Source: Kitasatospora sp. NBC_00240
Lineage (GTDB): Bacteria; Actinomycetota; Actinomycetes; Streptomycetales; Streptomycetaceae
Assembly (NCBI RefSeq): GCF_026342405.1
Contig: NZ_JAPEMU010000001.1
Span: 620,001 to 684,000, forward strand
Direction: 5' to 3'
Length of the DNA: 64,000 bases
Shown: positions 25,431 through 34,350 of the stretch, piece after piece
Position numbering within the stretch: position 1 is the first letter of the stretch
How the letters are laid out: every line of letters begins with the position of its first letter
Notes under the pieces: generated by a model
What the model was told of the DNA's origin: nothing
Databases searched by the model: none
What the model saw: only the letters and a program-made list of their open reading frames with translations
Program-made: the position numbers and the translations under genes

Positions 25431-26501
25431 TCAGGCCGGGGCGAGGGCCCGCACGTCGACATCCACCACCCCGGGGACCGCCCGGACCAGCCGCTCCAGG
25501 ACGGGGACGGTCGAGGCCTCCGGCAGGGTGCCGGTCAGAATGATCCTGCCCTCCTCGGCCCGGACGTCGACCGCCACCGTCTGCTCCGGGGGAAGGGCCG
25601 CGAGCAGCTCGACCTTCACCTGGCCGGCAAGGTCCTCGTCGTCCCGGAGGTGGATCTTGAGGAGGTCGCCGCGGCTCACGATCCCGACCAGATAGCCCTC
25701 GTCGTCCACCACCGGGAGCCGTTTGAGGTGGCCGCGCGCCATGGCCCGGCCGGCTTCCGCAATCGGGCTCTCCGCATGCACCGTGACGGCCGGCTCCGAC
25801 ATCATCTCACCGGCGGTGAACGCCTCCGCGCGGTCCGGTTCCCGGTCCTGGGTGGTCAGCATGTCGGCCTCGGAGACGACGCCGATCACCCGGCCGTCAC
25901 CGGCGAGGACGGGAACGGCGCTGACCTTCCACCGCTGGAGCGTGTCCAGGATCTCTCGGAAGGTCGCATCGCGGCCCACGGCGACGACGGCGTGGGTCAT
26001 GACCTCACCGACGGTGTTCCACTGGCGTGTCATGGCGTGCTCCTGAGGGGATGGGGGGCGTGCTGCGGGGCCGGGGCCGGCGCTGCCTTCCCGCAGCACG
26101 CTGAACGACAGTGGCCCGAGCAGGTCGGAAAGGCGTTGCAGGACGTCGAGGAAGAGGTCGTCGATGGCGAGGAGACCTACCAGCCGGTGCCCGTCGAGTA
26201 CCGGCAGCCGCCGTACCCCGGTCCGGCGGAAGGCCCGGTAGGCGGCCTCCAGGTCGTCGGCCACGTCCACCGTGACGGCGGGGGCGGACATGAACTCGGA
26301 CACCGGTGTCTCCAGGTCGGCCTGCGGGGCCAGCGCCCGGACGACCAGGTCGCGGTCGGTGAGGATGCCGTGGAGGACGCCGCGCTCGGCCACGAGCACG
26401 CAGCCGACGGCCTCTTCGTCCATGCGGCGGGCCGCCTGTCGCGCGGTGGCGTGCGGCAGCACGGCAATCGGTGGGGTGATCATCAGATCGGCGACTCGCA
26501 T
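25431..26501 (-). CDS. Fused double CBS-pair protein with BON domain
   Basis: This 356-residue protein has CBS pair 1 (about 1-130; MRVADLMITPPIAV, GILTDRDLVVRALA, LVGLLAIDDLF), a linker, CBS pair 2 (about 157-285; VGEVMTHAVVAVGRD, VIGVVSEADML, RLPVVDDEGYLVGIV) and a BON domain (about 290-356). Each half is usually a separate protein; the first resembles Hrp1 (Rv2626c) and the second the CBS-BON proteins elsewhere in this window. No stop separates them, but an ATG at 26033 with AGGAG seven bases upstream sits exactly at the second half's natural start, so a shorter second product may also be made. CBS pairs bind adenine nucleotides; BON suggests membrane or ligand binding. Confidence 0.87.
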   Translation of the reverse strand: MRVADLMITPPIAVLPHATARQAARRMDEEAVGCVLVAERGVLHGILTDRDLVVRALAPQADLETPVSEFMSAPAVTVDVADDLEAAYRAFRRTGVRRLPVLDGHRLVGLLAIDDLFLDVLQRLSDLLGPLSFSVLREGSAGPGPAARPPSPQEHAMTRQWNTVGEVMTHAVVAVGRDATFREILDTLQRWKVSAVPVLAGDGRVIGVVSEADMLTTQDREPDRAEAFTAGEMMSEPAVTVHAESPIAEAGRAMARGHLKRLPVVDDEGYLVGIVSRGDLLKIHLRDDEDLAGQVKVELLAALPPEQTVAVDVRAEEGRIILTGTLPEASTVPVLERLVRAVPGVVDVDVRALAPA

Positions 26502-26838
26502 CGCTCCTGCTCCAGGGGGATCGAGATCTCGGGTGCGCGGGGTGCGGATCCGGAACTGCTCGTGAGCGGCCATGACGGCCGGCTGGGTACGTCCTCCCTC
26601 GGACCACCTCCTAGCCTCCAGGAGACTGTGCGGCGCCGGGGTGGGGCCAGGGCTGCCCGGTACCGAGCGGGTGGGCCGGTCGGCCCTGGCGGGCGGGAGG
26701 CGCCGGTGATGTGCTGAAGACGGCGGGCGACGCACGAGTCAGGGATCCGGAGTTGCCCGGGCGGTGCCGTCCGGGCTCAGCGCCCTGTCGCACTCCGGTC
26801 CGGCCGTCCGCCTCCGTACCGACCCCGTGGGAGCAGCG
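26502..26838. other. Divergent promoter region between CBS fusion and PEP synthase
   Basis: 337 bp without a credible gene. It holds a perfect DevR-type palindrome at 26673-26686, placed 165 bp before the PEP synthase start and 172 bp before the CBS fusion start, so it could serve both. Confidence 0.6.
26673..26686. promoter_or_regulatory. Candidate DevR/OsdR box
   Basis: GGGCCGGTCGGCCC, a perfect 6-2-6 inverted repeat identical to the copy at 39926-39939, in the divergent gap of the CBS fusion and PEP synthase genes. Confidence 0.65.
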
Positions 26839-29205
26839 ATGCGCCGTCTGATCTGGTTCGCCGGCCTTCGGCGTGAGGACGTGGGCGTGGTCGGCGGTAA
26901 GAACTCCTCCCTGGGCGAGCTGATCGGACACCTCGCGCCGGAGGGCGTCCGGGTGCCGGACGGCTTCGCCACCACCGCCGACGCCTACTGGGAGTTCCTC
27001 GACACCGGGGGGCTTCGCGGGCGGATCCGTGAACTCCTCGACCGGCTGCACGCGGACGGGGAGCTCGCCGAGGTCGGTGCCGCCGTGCGCGCCGCCGTGC
27101 TGGCCACCAGCCTGCCGGCGGAGCTGGAGCGCGAGCTGGCCGCCGGCTACGAGCAACTGGCACACCGGTCCGGGCGGGCCGACCCCGATGTGGCGGTGCG
27201 CAGCAGTGCGACGGCGGAGGATCTGCCCGAGGCGAGCTTCGCCGGGCAGCAGGAGACGTTCCTGAACGTCCGGGGCCGCGACGCCTTGCTCGACACCTGC
27301 CGGCGCTGCTTCGCCTCGCTGTTCACCGACCGTGCGATCGACTACCGGGAGCGCCTCGGCTTCGATCATCTCTCGGTCGCGTTGTCGGTGGGGGTCCAGC
27401 TGATGGTCCGCTCCGACCTGGGCGGGGCAGGGGTGATGTTCACCCTGGACCCCGAGACCGGCTTCCCGGACGTCGTGGTGGTGAGCGCGGCCTGGGGGCT
27501 CGGGGAGACGGTGGTCAGCGGGCAGGTCGAGCCGGACGAGTACACGGTGTTCAAGCCGCTGCTCAAGGACGACGTGCTGAACCCCGTCGTCCAGGCCGTG
27601 GTCGGTGCCAAGCGCAGCAAGGCGGTCTACGCCGACGAAGGACTCACCCGCACCGTGGAGACGTCGGGCGAGGAGCGGGCCGGCCGGGTACTGGACGACG
27701 CCGAGGTCCGCAGGCTCGCCGGGTGGGCGGTGGCGGTGGAGCGGCACTACGGGTGTGGGATGGATCTGGAGTGGGCCAAGGACGGCCGGACCGGGGAGCT
27801 GTTCATCGTGCAGGCCCGGCCGGAGACGGTGCAGTCCCGGCGGCACGGGACGGTGCTCCGGCGCTACCGGCTGTCCGGCGGCGGCGAGCGGCTGATCGAC
27901 GGGATCGCCGTCGGGGAGGCTGTGGGGGTGGGTCCGGTGTGCAGCCTCGACAGTCCGGTCGACCTCGACCGCTTCCCCGCGGGGTCGGTGCTGGTCACGG
28001 CGATCACCGACCCGGACTGGGAGCCGCTGATGAAACGGGCGGCGGCCATCGTGACCGACCACGGCGGCCGGACCTCGCACGCGGCGATCGTCAGCCGGGA
28101 ACTCGGCGTGCCCGCACTGGTGGGCACCGGCCGGGCCACCACGGTCCTGGCCGGCCGTCAGGAGGTCACGGTCTCCTGTGCGGAGGGTGCCCAGGGGCAT
28201 GTGTACGCCGGGCGCGTCGACTACGAGGAGTCCGAGATCGATCTGGGCTCACTCCCGCCGACCCGGACGAAGGTGATGCTCAACCTGGCCGATCCCGCCG
28301 CCGCGTTCCGGTGGTGGCGCCTGCCGGCCGACGGGGTCGGGCTGGCCAGGACGGAGTTCGTGGTCGCCCACCAGGTGCGGGTGCACCCGATGGCGCTGGT
28401 GCACCCCGAGCGGCTGTCCCCCGAGGACCGCCGCCGGGTCGACGAACTCAGCTGCGGATACACCGACCGCACGGAGTACTTCGTCGACGGGCTGGCCCAG
28501 GGGGTCGCCCGGATCGCCGCCTCGCGCTGGCCGGACCCGGTGGTGGTGCGCACCAGCGACTTCAAGACGAACGAGTACGCCCGCCTGGCCGGGGGCGGTC
28601 CGTTCGAACCGGTCGAGGCGAACCCGATGATCGGCTGGCGGGGCGCGAGTCGTTACTACGACGAACGCTACCGGGAGGGTTTCGCCCTCGAATGCCGGGC
28701 CCTGCTGAGGGTGCGGGACGAGATGGGGCTCACCAACGTCGTGGTGATGATCCCGTTCTGCCGGACCCCGCAGGAGGCCGACCGGGTGCTCGCCGTGATG
28801 GCCGACAACGGGTTGAGTCGCGGCCGGAACGGGCTGCGGGTCTACGTGATGGCGGAGATCCCGGCCAACGTCCTGCTGGCCGAGCAGTTCGCGGAGCGTT
28901 TCGACGGGTTCTCGATCGGCAGCAACGACCTCACCCAGCTCACTCTGGGCGTCGACCGCGACTCCGACCTGCTGGCCCACCTCTTCGACGAGCGGAACCC
29001 GGCCGTCACCCGCAGCATCGAGGCGCTGATAGCCACCGCCCACGCGGCCGGGCGCACCGTCGGTCTGTGCGGTCAGCGCCCGAGCAACGACCCGGAGTTC
29101 ACGAGGTTCCTGGTCGACGCCGGGATCGACTCGGTCTCGGTGGTACCGGACAGCTTCGCCGCCGTGAAGCAGCACGTCGCGGCCGCCGAGGACGGTGCCC
29201 GATGA
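26839..29205 (+). CDS. ppsA: Phosphoenolpyruvate synthase
   Basis: This 788-residue PEP synthase-type enzyme converts pyruvate + ATP to PEP + AMP + Pi (reversible in some anaerobes). An N-terminal ATP-grasp-like domain (about 1-340; GGKNSSLGELIGHL, DVAVRSSATAEDLPEASFAGQ, WGLGETVVSGQVEPDE, FIVQARPETV) precedes the phosphohistidine swivel domain with catalytic His414 in GGRTSHAAIVSRELG and the C-terminal PEP/pyruvate barrel with GSNDLTQLTLGVDRDS and catalytic Cys744 in GLCGQRPSNDPEF. The ATG at 26839 with GGGAG is chosen; the frame opens earlier, to 26764. The upstream palindrome puts it in the candidate regulon, where it would balance the PEP/pyruvate node beside pyruvate formate-lyase. Confidence 0.92.
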   Translation: MRRLIWFAGLRREDVGVVGGKNSSLGELIGHLAPEGVRVPDGFATTADAYWEFLDTGGLRGRIRELLDRLHADGELAEVGAAVRAAVLATSLPAELERELAAGYEQLAHRSGRADPDVAVRSSATAEDLPEASFAGQQETFLNVRGRDALLDTCRRCFASLFTDRAIDYRERLGFDHLSVALSVGVQLMVRSDLGGAGVMFTLDPETGFPDVVVVSAAWGLGETVVSGQVEPDEYTVFKPLLKDDVLNPVVQAVVGAKRSKAVYADEGLTRTVETSGEERAGRVLDDAEVRRLAGWAVAVERHYGCGMDLEWAKDGRTGELFIVQARPETVQSRRHGTVLRRYRLSGGGERLIDGIAVGEAVGVGPVCSLDSPVDLDRFPAGSVLVTAITDPDWEPLMKRAAAIVTDHGGRTSHAAIVSRELGVPALVGTGRATTVLAGRQEVTVSCAEGAQGHVYAGRVDYEESEIDLGSLPPTRTKVMLNLADPAAAFRWWRLPADGVGLARTEFVVAHQVRVHPMALVHPERLSPEDRRRVDELSCGYTDRTEYFVDGLAQGVARIAASRWPDPVVVRTSDFKTNEYARLAGGGPFEPVEANPMIGWRGASRYYDERYREGFALECRALLRVRDEMGLTNVVVMIPFCRTPQEADRVLAVMADNGLSRGRNGLRVYVMAEIPANVLLAEQFAERFDGFSIGSNDLTQLTLGVDRDSDLLAHLFDERNPAVTRSIEALIATAHAAGRTVGLCGQRPSNDPEFTRFLVDAGIDSVSVVPDSFAAVKQHVAAAEDGAR

Positions 29206-29290
29206 CCGTACCCCGCGGCCTCCCGCCGGCCGCTGCAGGTTCCGGTACACCGCTTGGACGACGTACCGGTTCCCGGTGCCTGCCCGCAGG

Positions 29291-29986
29291 TCATCTCCCC
29301 GCGCGGTAGGCGCGAGGGTGCTCCACCGGGACGTCGGTGTCGTCCTCGGTCCAGTCGAGCGTCTGGTGGACGGCGACGACACCGTCGACCGCCCGGCACA
29401 GTTGCTCGGCGATCGGGATCAGGCTCCGGCGCGGCAACCGCCCGGTGAGCGTCACGATCCCGTCCTGCACCCTCACCTCGACATCGGCGGGGGCCAGCCA
29501 GAGGGTCTGGCCGAGGACGTCGTGCCTGATCTCCTCGCGGATCGCGGCGTCATGGCGCAGGAAGACCTGGAGCAGGTCTCGCCGGCTGACGATGCCGACC
29601 AGCCGGCCTGCCTCGTCGACCACCGGGAGCCGCTTCACCTTGCGGCGGTCCATCGCACGGGCCGCCTCGGGGATCGACCAGCCCGCGCGGGCGGTGACGG
29701 CCGGGCTGGTCATCAGCCCGCCGGCGGTCTCCGCCTCCGCCCGCGCGCGGTCGTGCGCGTCCAGCCAGCGACCGGGAGCACGTCCCTCGGGGTCGGGCAG
29801 CACGGCCTCCTTGCGAATCAGGTCGGCTTCCGAAACCATGCCGATCGGGCGCCGCTGGTCGTCGACGACCGGGATCGCGGTGATGTCGTTGCGGTGGAAG
29901 AGCCCCGCGATCTCCTTGAACGACGTGTCAGGCCCGGCGGTGACGACCTCCTGGGTCATCACGTCACGGACGCTGCGGTGCTGCAT
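29291..29986 (-). CDS. CBS-pair plus BON domain protein
   Basis: This 231-residue protein has two CBS motifs (about 8-62 with VRDVMTQEVVTAGPD and IGMVSEADLIRKE; about 95-150 with LMTSPAVTARAGW and RLPVVDEAGRLVGIVSRRDL) and a C-terminal BON domain (about 155-225; VQDGIVTLTGRL). CBS pairs sense adenine nucleotides; BON domains bind phospholipids or act as adaptor modules. It is very similar in layout to the CBS proteins at 49297 and 52040, with nearly the same N-terminal segment as 49297, so they are paralogues. The ATG at 29986 (QHRSVRDVM) follows GAGG; the longer frame to 30118 is unsupported. A palindrome lies 70 bp upstream. Confidence 0.9.
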   Translation of the reverse strand: MQHRSVRDVMTQEVVTAGPDTSFKEIAGLFHRNDITAIPVVDDQRRPIGMVSEADLIRKEAVLPDPEGRAPGRWLDAHDRARAEAETAGGLMTSPAVTARAGWSIPEAARAMDRRKVKRLPVVDEAGRLVGIVSRRDLLQVFLRHDAAIREEIRHDVLGQTLWLAPADVEVRVQDGIVTLTGRLPRRSLIPIAEQLCRAVDGVVAVHQTLDWTEDDTDVPVEHPRAYRAGR

Positions 29987-30055
29987 GGTCCTCACCCCTT
30001 CGCGGGTAGTGCCTTCCGTCCTCCCACTGTCCGCCCGCCCGCGGCGGCCCGCACA

Positions 30056-30069
30056 GGGCCGTTCGGTCC
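30056..30069. promoter_or_regulatory. Candidate DevR/OsdR box
   Basis: GGGCCGTTCGGTCC lies between the leftward CBS-BON gene (start 29986) and the rightward MBL remnant (start 30165). A second, related inverted repeat GGGCCGGAGCGGCCC (6-3-6) follows at 30078-30092. Confidence 0.6.
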
Positions 30070-30164
30070 AGCCGCCCGGGCCGGAGCGGCCCAGGACACC
30101 GGGCCGCTCCGGGGTCACGATGGGAATCCGGGCCGCTTATCAGGGAGGCATCAGGGAGGCAGAC

Positions 30165-30608
30165 ATGACGGCAGACGGCGGCACCGCCGCAGTGGGCCCC
30201 ACCCCGGTCTGCTGACCTTCTTCCGCCTGGGCACACCTGACCCTGGAGGACGGGCACACCTTGGCCGCCAGCGGCGACCGCGGCCGCCCCCCTGCTGCGC
30301 CCGGCCGAGCCGTTCGGCGGCGCCGACGTGCTGCTGATGGAGTCCACCCACAGCAACCGCGACCACGAGGAGACCGCCGCCCGCGAGTGGTTCGCCCGTG
30401 CCATCGAGCGGACCCTCACCTGCGGCGGCACAGTCGTGATCCCGTCGTTCGCCGTCGACCGTACCGAGGTCGTGCTGCACCAGCTCGCCGAGCTGCGCCG
30501 GGCCGGGCGGCTGCCCGCCGGGGCGCCGCGCGACCGGATCGACCGCGAACTCGGCTGGACCGCGGTGGTCCCGCGCTCCGGTGAACGGGTCCTCGTGCGG
30601 TGCGCGGC
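30165..30608 (+). pseudogene. MBL-fold/beta-CASP metallohydrolase remnant
   Basis: Pieces of a metallo-beta-lactamase/beta-CASP hydrolase (RNase J/CPSF-like) survive in order but in broken frames. The ATG at 30165 (GGGAGG upstream) opens MTADGGTAAVGPTPV, then LLTFF out of frame, as in the family's PVLLTFLGG start. Next come AWAHLTLEDGHTLAASGD (about 30222-30275) and, after another frame change, ADVLLMESTHSNRDHEETAA, TVVIPSFAVDRTEVVLHQLA and the C-terminal DRELGWTAVVPRSGERVLVR. The metal-binding HxHxDH core and most of the beta-CASP domain are deleted, so this is non-functional. Confidence 0.78.
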
Positions 30609-30645
30609 GGCCCGCCGTCGTCCGGGCAGGTGGCCGATCGTGGGC

Positions 30646-31368
30646 TCAGGCGTCGCCGGCCGGGGCGTCGCCGGCCGGGCTGCCGCCAACGGTGTCGTCG
30701 ATGTCCCAGGTGAGACGGTGGGTGAGACCGGCGACTCCTTCGACGGCGGCGATCCCCAGGCACAGGGCGGCGGCGTCGGCCCGGCCACGGATACGTCCGG
30801 TCACGGCGACGTGGCCCCGTTCGCACCGCACCCGCAGTGAACTCGGCACCACTCCCGAACCGGGTGTGAGGGCCAGGCCCAGTACCTCGGTGCGGATCGC
30901 CTCGTCGTCCGCGCGCAGCGAGTCGAGCAGGTCGTGCGGCGACAGTATCCCCACCAGCCGTCCGCCGTCGTCCACCACCGGCAGGTGGTGCACGGACGCC
31001 TGCCGGGCGATGCGGACGGCCTCGCCGACCGTCCGGTCCTGGGTCACGGTGACAGCGGGGGAGGTCATCAGGTCGCCCGCGGTGCTCCCGGCCCCGTGCC
31101 CGGCACCGGCCTCCTCGCGGGCGTAGGCGGCGAGCAGGTCCGAGGCGGCCACCACACCGACCGGTGCGCCGTCCGACGAGACCACGGGCAGCACCCCCCG
31201 CCGGGACGCGGTGATCGCCGTGACCATGCTGGCGAAGTCGGAGCGCGGGACGACGGCCACGGCGGGCCGGCTCATCCAGTCGCGGACCAGGGCCGTGCCG
31301 AGCGCCCGCGCGGTGCCGAGGTGGGCGAAGGACTCGGTCGGCGCGCCGTCGAGCATGCTGTGGTTCAT
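30646..31368 (-). CDS. CBS-pair plus BON domain protein
   Basis: This 240-residue protein has CBS motif 1 (about 27-82; VRDWMSRPAVAVVPRSD, PVGVVAASDLLAAY), CBS motif 2 (about 97-152; LMTSPAVTVTQDRTVGEA, HLPVVDDGGRLVGILSPHDL) and a BON domain (about 165-225; VRCERGHVAVTGRI). It is more divergent than the other CBS proteins of the window. The ATG overlaps the stop of the acyl-CoA synthetase gene (ATGA), so the two are co-translated. The tail carries a short duplicated GDAPAGDA, from an exact 15-base tandem repeat (GGCGTCGCCGGCCGG) near 30648-30681. A role as nucleotide-responsive partner of the synthetase is possible but unproven. Confidence 0.88.
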   Translation of the reverse strand: MNHSMLDGAPTESFAHLGTARALGTALVRDWMSRPAVAVVPRSDFASMVTAITASRRGVLPVVSSDGAPVGVVAASDLLAAYAREEAGAGHGAGSTAGDLMTSPAVTVTQDRTVGEAVRIARQASVHHLPVVDDGGRLVGILSPHDLLDSLRADDEAIRTEVLGLALTPGSGVVPSSLRVRCERGHVAVTGRIRGRADAAALCLGIAAVEGVAGLTHRLTWDIDDTVGGSPAGDAPAGDA

Positions 31369-34109
31369 CGTTCCTCCGGGGCGTCCGTGTCCGGCGGCCG
31401 GCGCAGTCGACGCAGGTACGGGTCGAAGACCGGCAGCGGTTCCAGGCGGATTCTGGCGTCGACGCAGACGAGTCCGTCCGGCCCGGCCATCAGCGGGTTG
31501 AGGTCGGCCTCGGCGAGCTGGGGGAGATCGGTGGCCAGCCGGGACAGGGCGGCGAGCGCCCGCCGCACGGCTGCCAGGTCGACCGGCGGCATTCCCGGGC
31601 GGCCCAGCAGCATCGGAGCGCTGCGCAGTTCCGTCACCATCGTGGTGAGGTCGTGTTCGGTCAGCGGGGCGAGCCGGGTCGAGCGGTCGTCGAGCACGTC
31701 GGTGGCGGTGCCGCCGAGCCCGAGGACGACCAGGGGGCCGAACACGCGGTCCTGCACGATGCCGGCGAGCAGTTCCAGACCGGGTCCGGCCATCGGCTGC
31801 ACGACGACGCCGGCCATCCGGTCGCCGAAGCGCTCGGTGAACTCGCGGTAGGCCGACCGGACTTCGCTCTCCCTCGCCAGCCCGGTGCGGACGGCGCCGG
31901 CCGCGCTCTTGTGGACCTGCTCAGGCCAGTAGGCCTTCACCGCCACCTTGCCGTCGTGGCCGACCTGGCGCAGCGACCGCGCGGCGACGACGGCGGCGTG
32001 TTCGTCATGGGCCCAGAGGGACGTGGTGAGCGGGAGCCCGTAGGACTCCAGGAGCTGGGCGGTCTCGGACGGGTCGAGCCAGCCGCCGTCCGGGTGGGCG
32101 GTGAGGAAGGCGTCGGCGAGCCTTCGGGCCGCCTCGGGGTCGGCGCCGGCGGCCTCGGCCTCCGGGCTGGCCGGCTCCGCCAGCCACCGGGCCCGGTCGC
32201 GGGCGTGGGCGAAGGCCCGGGCGGCGGCGACGGCGTCGGCGTAGACGGGGAGGAGCCCGCCGTCGGCGCAGGTGAGGTACTGGACCGGGACCTCCTGGCT
32301 GATCCGGACGGCGGCGACCGGGATCCGGCGTCGGGCGGGTGCGTCCAGCAGGGCCCGGACGGGGTCCTGGTGCGCGTCAACTGTCAGAGCGGTCGGCACC
32401 AGGCAGACCAGCAGGGCGTCCACGGCCTTGCTGTGGACCAGCGTGTCCACGCAGGCGCGCAGTTCGGCGGGGTCGGCGGCCGCGGTGGTGTCCACGGGAT
32501 TGGTGGCGCTCGCGCCGTCGGGGAGACGGGCCAGCAGACCGGCCGCCAGGTCCGCGGGAAGCGTCGGCAGGTCCAGCCCGGCCTCGACGCAGGCGTCCGC
32601 GGCCAGGATGCCGACGCCCCCGGCGTTGGAGACCACGGCGACGGTGCCGCGGGTGCCGGGCAGCGGCTGGCTGTGCAGGAGGGCCGCGGTCTCCACCAGC
32701 TCCGCTATGCCCCGGGCCGCGGTGATGCCCGCCAGGCGGAACAGCGTCTCCCGGGTCACCGTCGGAGTGGCGGCGGCGGCCGTGTGCGAGGCGGCGCCGC
32801 GGCGTCCGGCGGCGGAGCGCCCGGCGTCGACGGTCAGCACGGGGAACCTACGGGTGACGCGGCGGGCGGTGCGGGCGAAGGCCCGCGGACTGCCGAAGGA
32901 TTCAAGGTGCAGCAGGGCCAGGTCGGTACGGCCGTCGCTCTCCCACCACTGCAGCAGGTCGTTGCCGCTGACGTCGTACTTGTCCCCGAGGGAGACGAAG
33001 CTGGAGACGCCGATGCCGAGCCAGGTGAGCCGCTCGATCAGGGCGATGCCGACGCCGCCCGACTGGGCGGCCACCCCGGCGGTGCCGGGCAGCGGGAAGG
33101 CACCGCCGAACTCGGCGTCCAGCGCGACCGCCCGGTCGGTCTGCGCGACACCGAGGCTGTTCGGGCCGACCAGGCGCATGCTGTGACGGCGGCAGGCGTG
33201 CATCAGCTGCCGGGCGGTCGCGGCGTCCAGACCGGAGGTGAGCACCACCAGGGCCCGGACCCCGGCCCGGCCGCACTCCTGCGCGACGCTCGCCACCGCG
33301 GCCGGCGGCACGGCCAGCACGGCGAGGTCGGGCACTGCGGGGAGGTCGGTGACCGAGGGATGCGCAGGCTCACCGGCGACCGTGCCGGCGTGCGGGTTGA
33401 CGGCCCACACCGGGCCGGCGAACCCACCCTGGCGGATCTTGAGCAGCACCGCCCGGCCGACCGAACCGGGCCGCCGCGAGGCGCCGACCACCGCGACCGA
33501 GCGGGGCCGCAGCAGCGCCGTGAGACTGGCCACGCCGGCGGCCCGGCCGCGTTCGTCGACAGCCTCGCGGTAGTGCTCGTCGGCCTCGTCCAGCGCGACT
33601 TGCACGCGGATCCCGCCCTGCTCGAAGCGGCGGTGGACGGGGAGTCCGAGGTCGGAGAAGACCCGGTGGACCGCGCGGTTGCCGGCGAGGGTGTCGGCCT
33701 CGATCGAGTGGATGCCGCGCTCGCGCGCCGCCTGGATCAGGTGCTCGATCAGCAGCGTCCCGACGCCCCGGTGCTGCCAGGCGTCGGCGACGGCCAACGC
33801 CAGCTCGGCGGTGTCCTCGTGCCCCTCCTCGGTCTCGTAGTCGGCCTCGCCGACCAGCTCGCCGCCCGCCCAGGCGCCCAGCGCCAGAAAGCCGGGACGG
33901 GGCGGCCCGCACAGCCGGTCGGCGGCGAGCCGCGGTGCCAGGCGGCTGGCGCCGAAGAACCGCATCCGGCGGCTCGCGTCGGACATCCGCACGGCGTGCA
34001 GGTCGAACGCGGCCGCCCGGTCCGCCTGGACGAGTGGCCGGATGATCGCGGTGGTGCCGTCGGCCAGCAGGGCCTCGGCGGCGGACGGCGAACGCTGGAC
34101 GGTGGACAT
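31365..34109 (-). CDS. GNAT acetyltransferase fused to ADP-forming acyl-CoA synthetase
   Basis: This 914-residue protein has a GNAT domain (about 15-175; LALAVADAWQHRGVGTLLIE acetyl-CoA loop), CoA-binding domain (about 198-300; LLRPRSVAVVGASRRPGSVG), succinyl-CoA-ligase-like domains (about 320-640) with candidate phosphohistidine His442 in GAASHTAAAA, and an ATP-grasp domain (about 690-900; VAVKAYWPEQVHKSAAGAVR, EADLNPLM). The synthetase part interconverts acyl-CoA + ADP + Pi with acid + ATP, one ATP per acetyl-CoA in fermentative organisms. The GNAT part is N-terminal, unlike E. coli PatZ/YfiQ, and may acetylate lysines. It is coupled to a CBS protein downstream and preceded by palindromes at 34197 and 34248. 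With PFL it would complete acetate formation. Confidence 0.9.
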   Translation of the reverse strand: MSTVQRSPSAAEALLADGTTAIIRPLVQADRAAAFDLHAVRMSDASRRMRFFGASRLAPRLAADRLCGPPRPGFLALGAWAGGELVGEADYETEEGHEDTAELALAVADAWQHRGVGTLLIEHLIQAARERGIHSIEADTLAGNRAVHRVFSDLGLPVHRRFEQGGIRVQVALDEADEHYREAVDERGRAAGVASLTALLRPRSVAVVGASRRPGSVGRAVLLKIRQGGFAGPVWAVNPHAGTVAGEPAHPSVTDLPAVPDLAVLAVPPAAVASVAQECGRAGVRALVVLTSGLDAATARQLMHACRRHSMRLVGPNSLGVAQTDRAVALDAEFGGAFPLPGTAGVAAQSGGVGIALIERLTWLGIGVSSFVSLGDKYDVSGNDLLQWWESDGRTDLALLHLESFGSPRAFARTARRVTRRFPVLTVDAGRSAAGRRGAASHTAAAATPTVTRETLFRLAGITAARGIAELVETAALLHSQPLPGTRGTVAVVSNAGGVGILAADACVEAGLDLPTLPADLAAGLLARLPDGASATNPVDTTAAADPAELRACVDTLVHSKAVDALLVCLVPTALTVDAHQDPVRALLDAPARRRIPVAAVRISQEVPVQYLTCADGGLLPVYADAVAAARAFAHARDRARWLAEPASPEAEAAGADPEAARRLADAFLTAHPDGGWLDPSETAQLLESYGLPLTTSLWAHDEHAAVVAARSLRQVGHDGKVAVKAYWPEQVHKSAAGAVRTGLARESEVRSAYREFTERFGDRMAGVVVQPMAGPGLELLAGIVQDRVFGPLVVLGLGGTATDVLDDRSTRLAPLTEHDLTTMVTELRSAPMLLGRPGMPPVDLAAVRRALAALSRLATDLPQLAEADLNPLMAGPDGLVCVDARIRLEPLPVFDPYLRRLRRPPDTDAPEER

Positions 34110-34196
34110 CTGCGGCTCCCTGGGTGCGGCCCGGCCGCGGCAGGCGCCCGGTGGTGGGCCGACTCCAGCGTCCGCCCGTACCGCGGGCCAAGGCCA

Positions 34197-34210
34197 GGGC
34201 CGGTCGGTCC
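34197..34210. promoter_or_regulatory. Candidate DevR/OsdR box
   Basis: GGGCCGGTCGGTCC lies 88 bp before the leftward acyl-CoA synthetase start, in the divergent gap with the XRE-PPOX gene. Confidence 0.6.
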
Positions 34211-34247
34211 TCCGGCCACCCCCGTCAGGCCCGTTCGCGTCGTCCTG

Positions 34248-34263
34248 GGGACCCGAACGGCCC
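34248..34263. promoter_or_regulatory. Candidate DevR/OsdR box variant
   Basis: GGGACCCGAACGGCCC shares the 15-base core GG(A/G)CCCGAACGGCCC with the palindrome at 49216-49230. It lies 88 bp before the rightward XRE-PPOX start; together with 34197-34210 the divergent gap has one site for each direction. Confidence 0.5.
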
Positions 34264-34350
34264 TGGTACAGGTGACCGGGCCCGGCGAAGGATGGGGGTC
34301 GGGGAGGTGACAGCTGTCGGCAGGCGACGGATGCCTATGACTGGAGAGGG

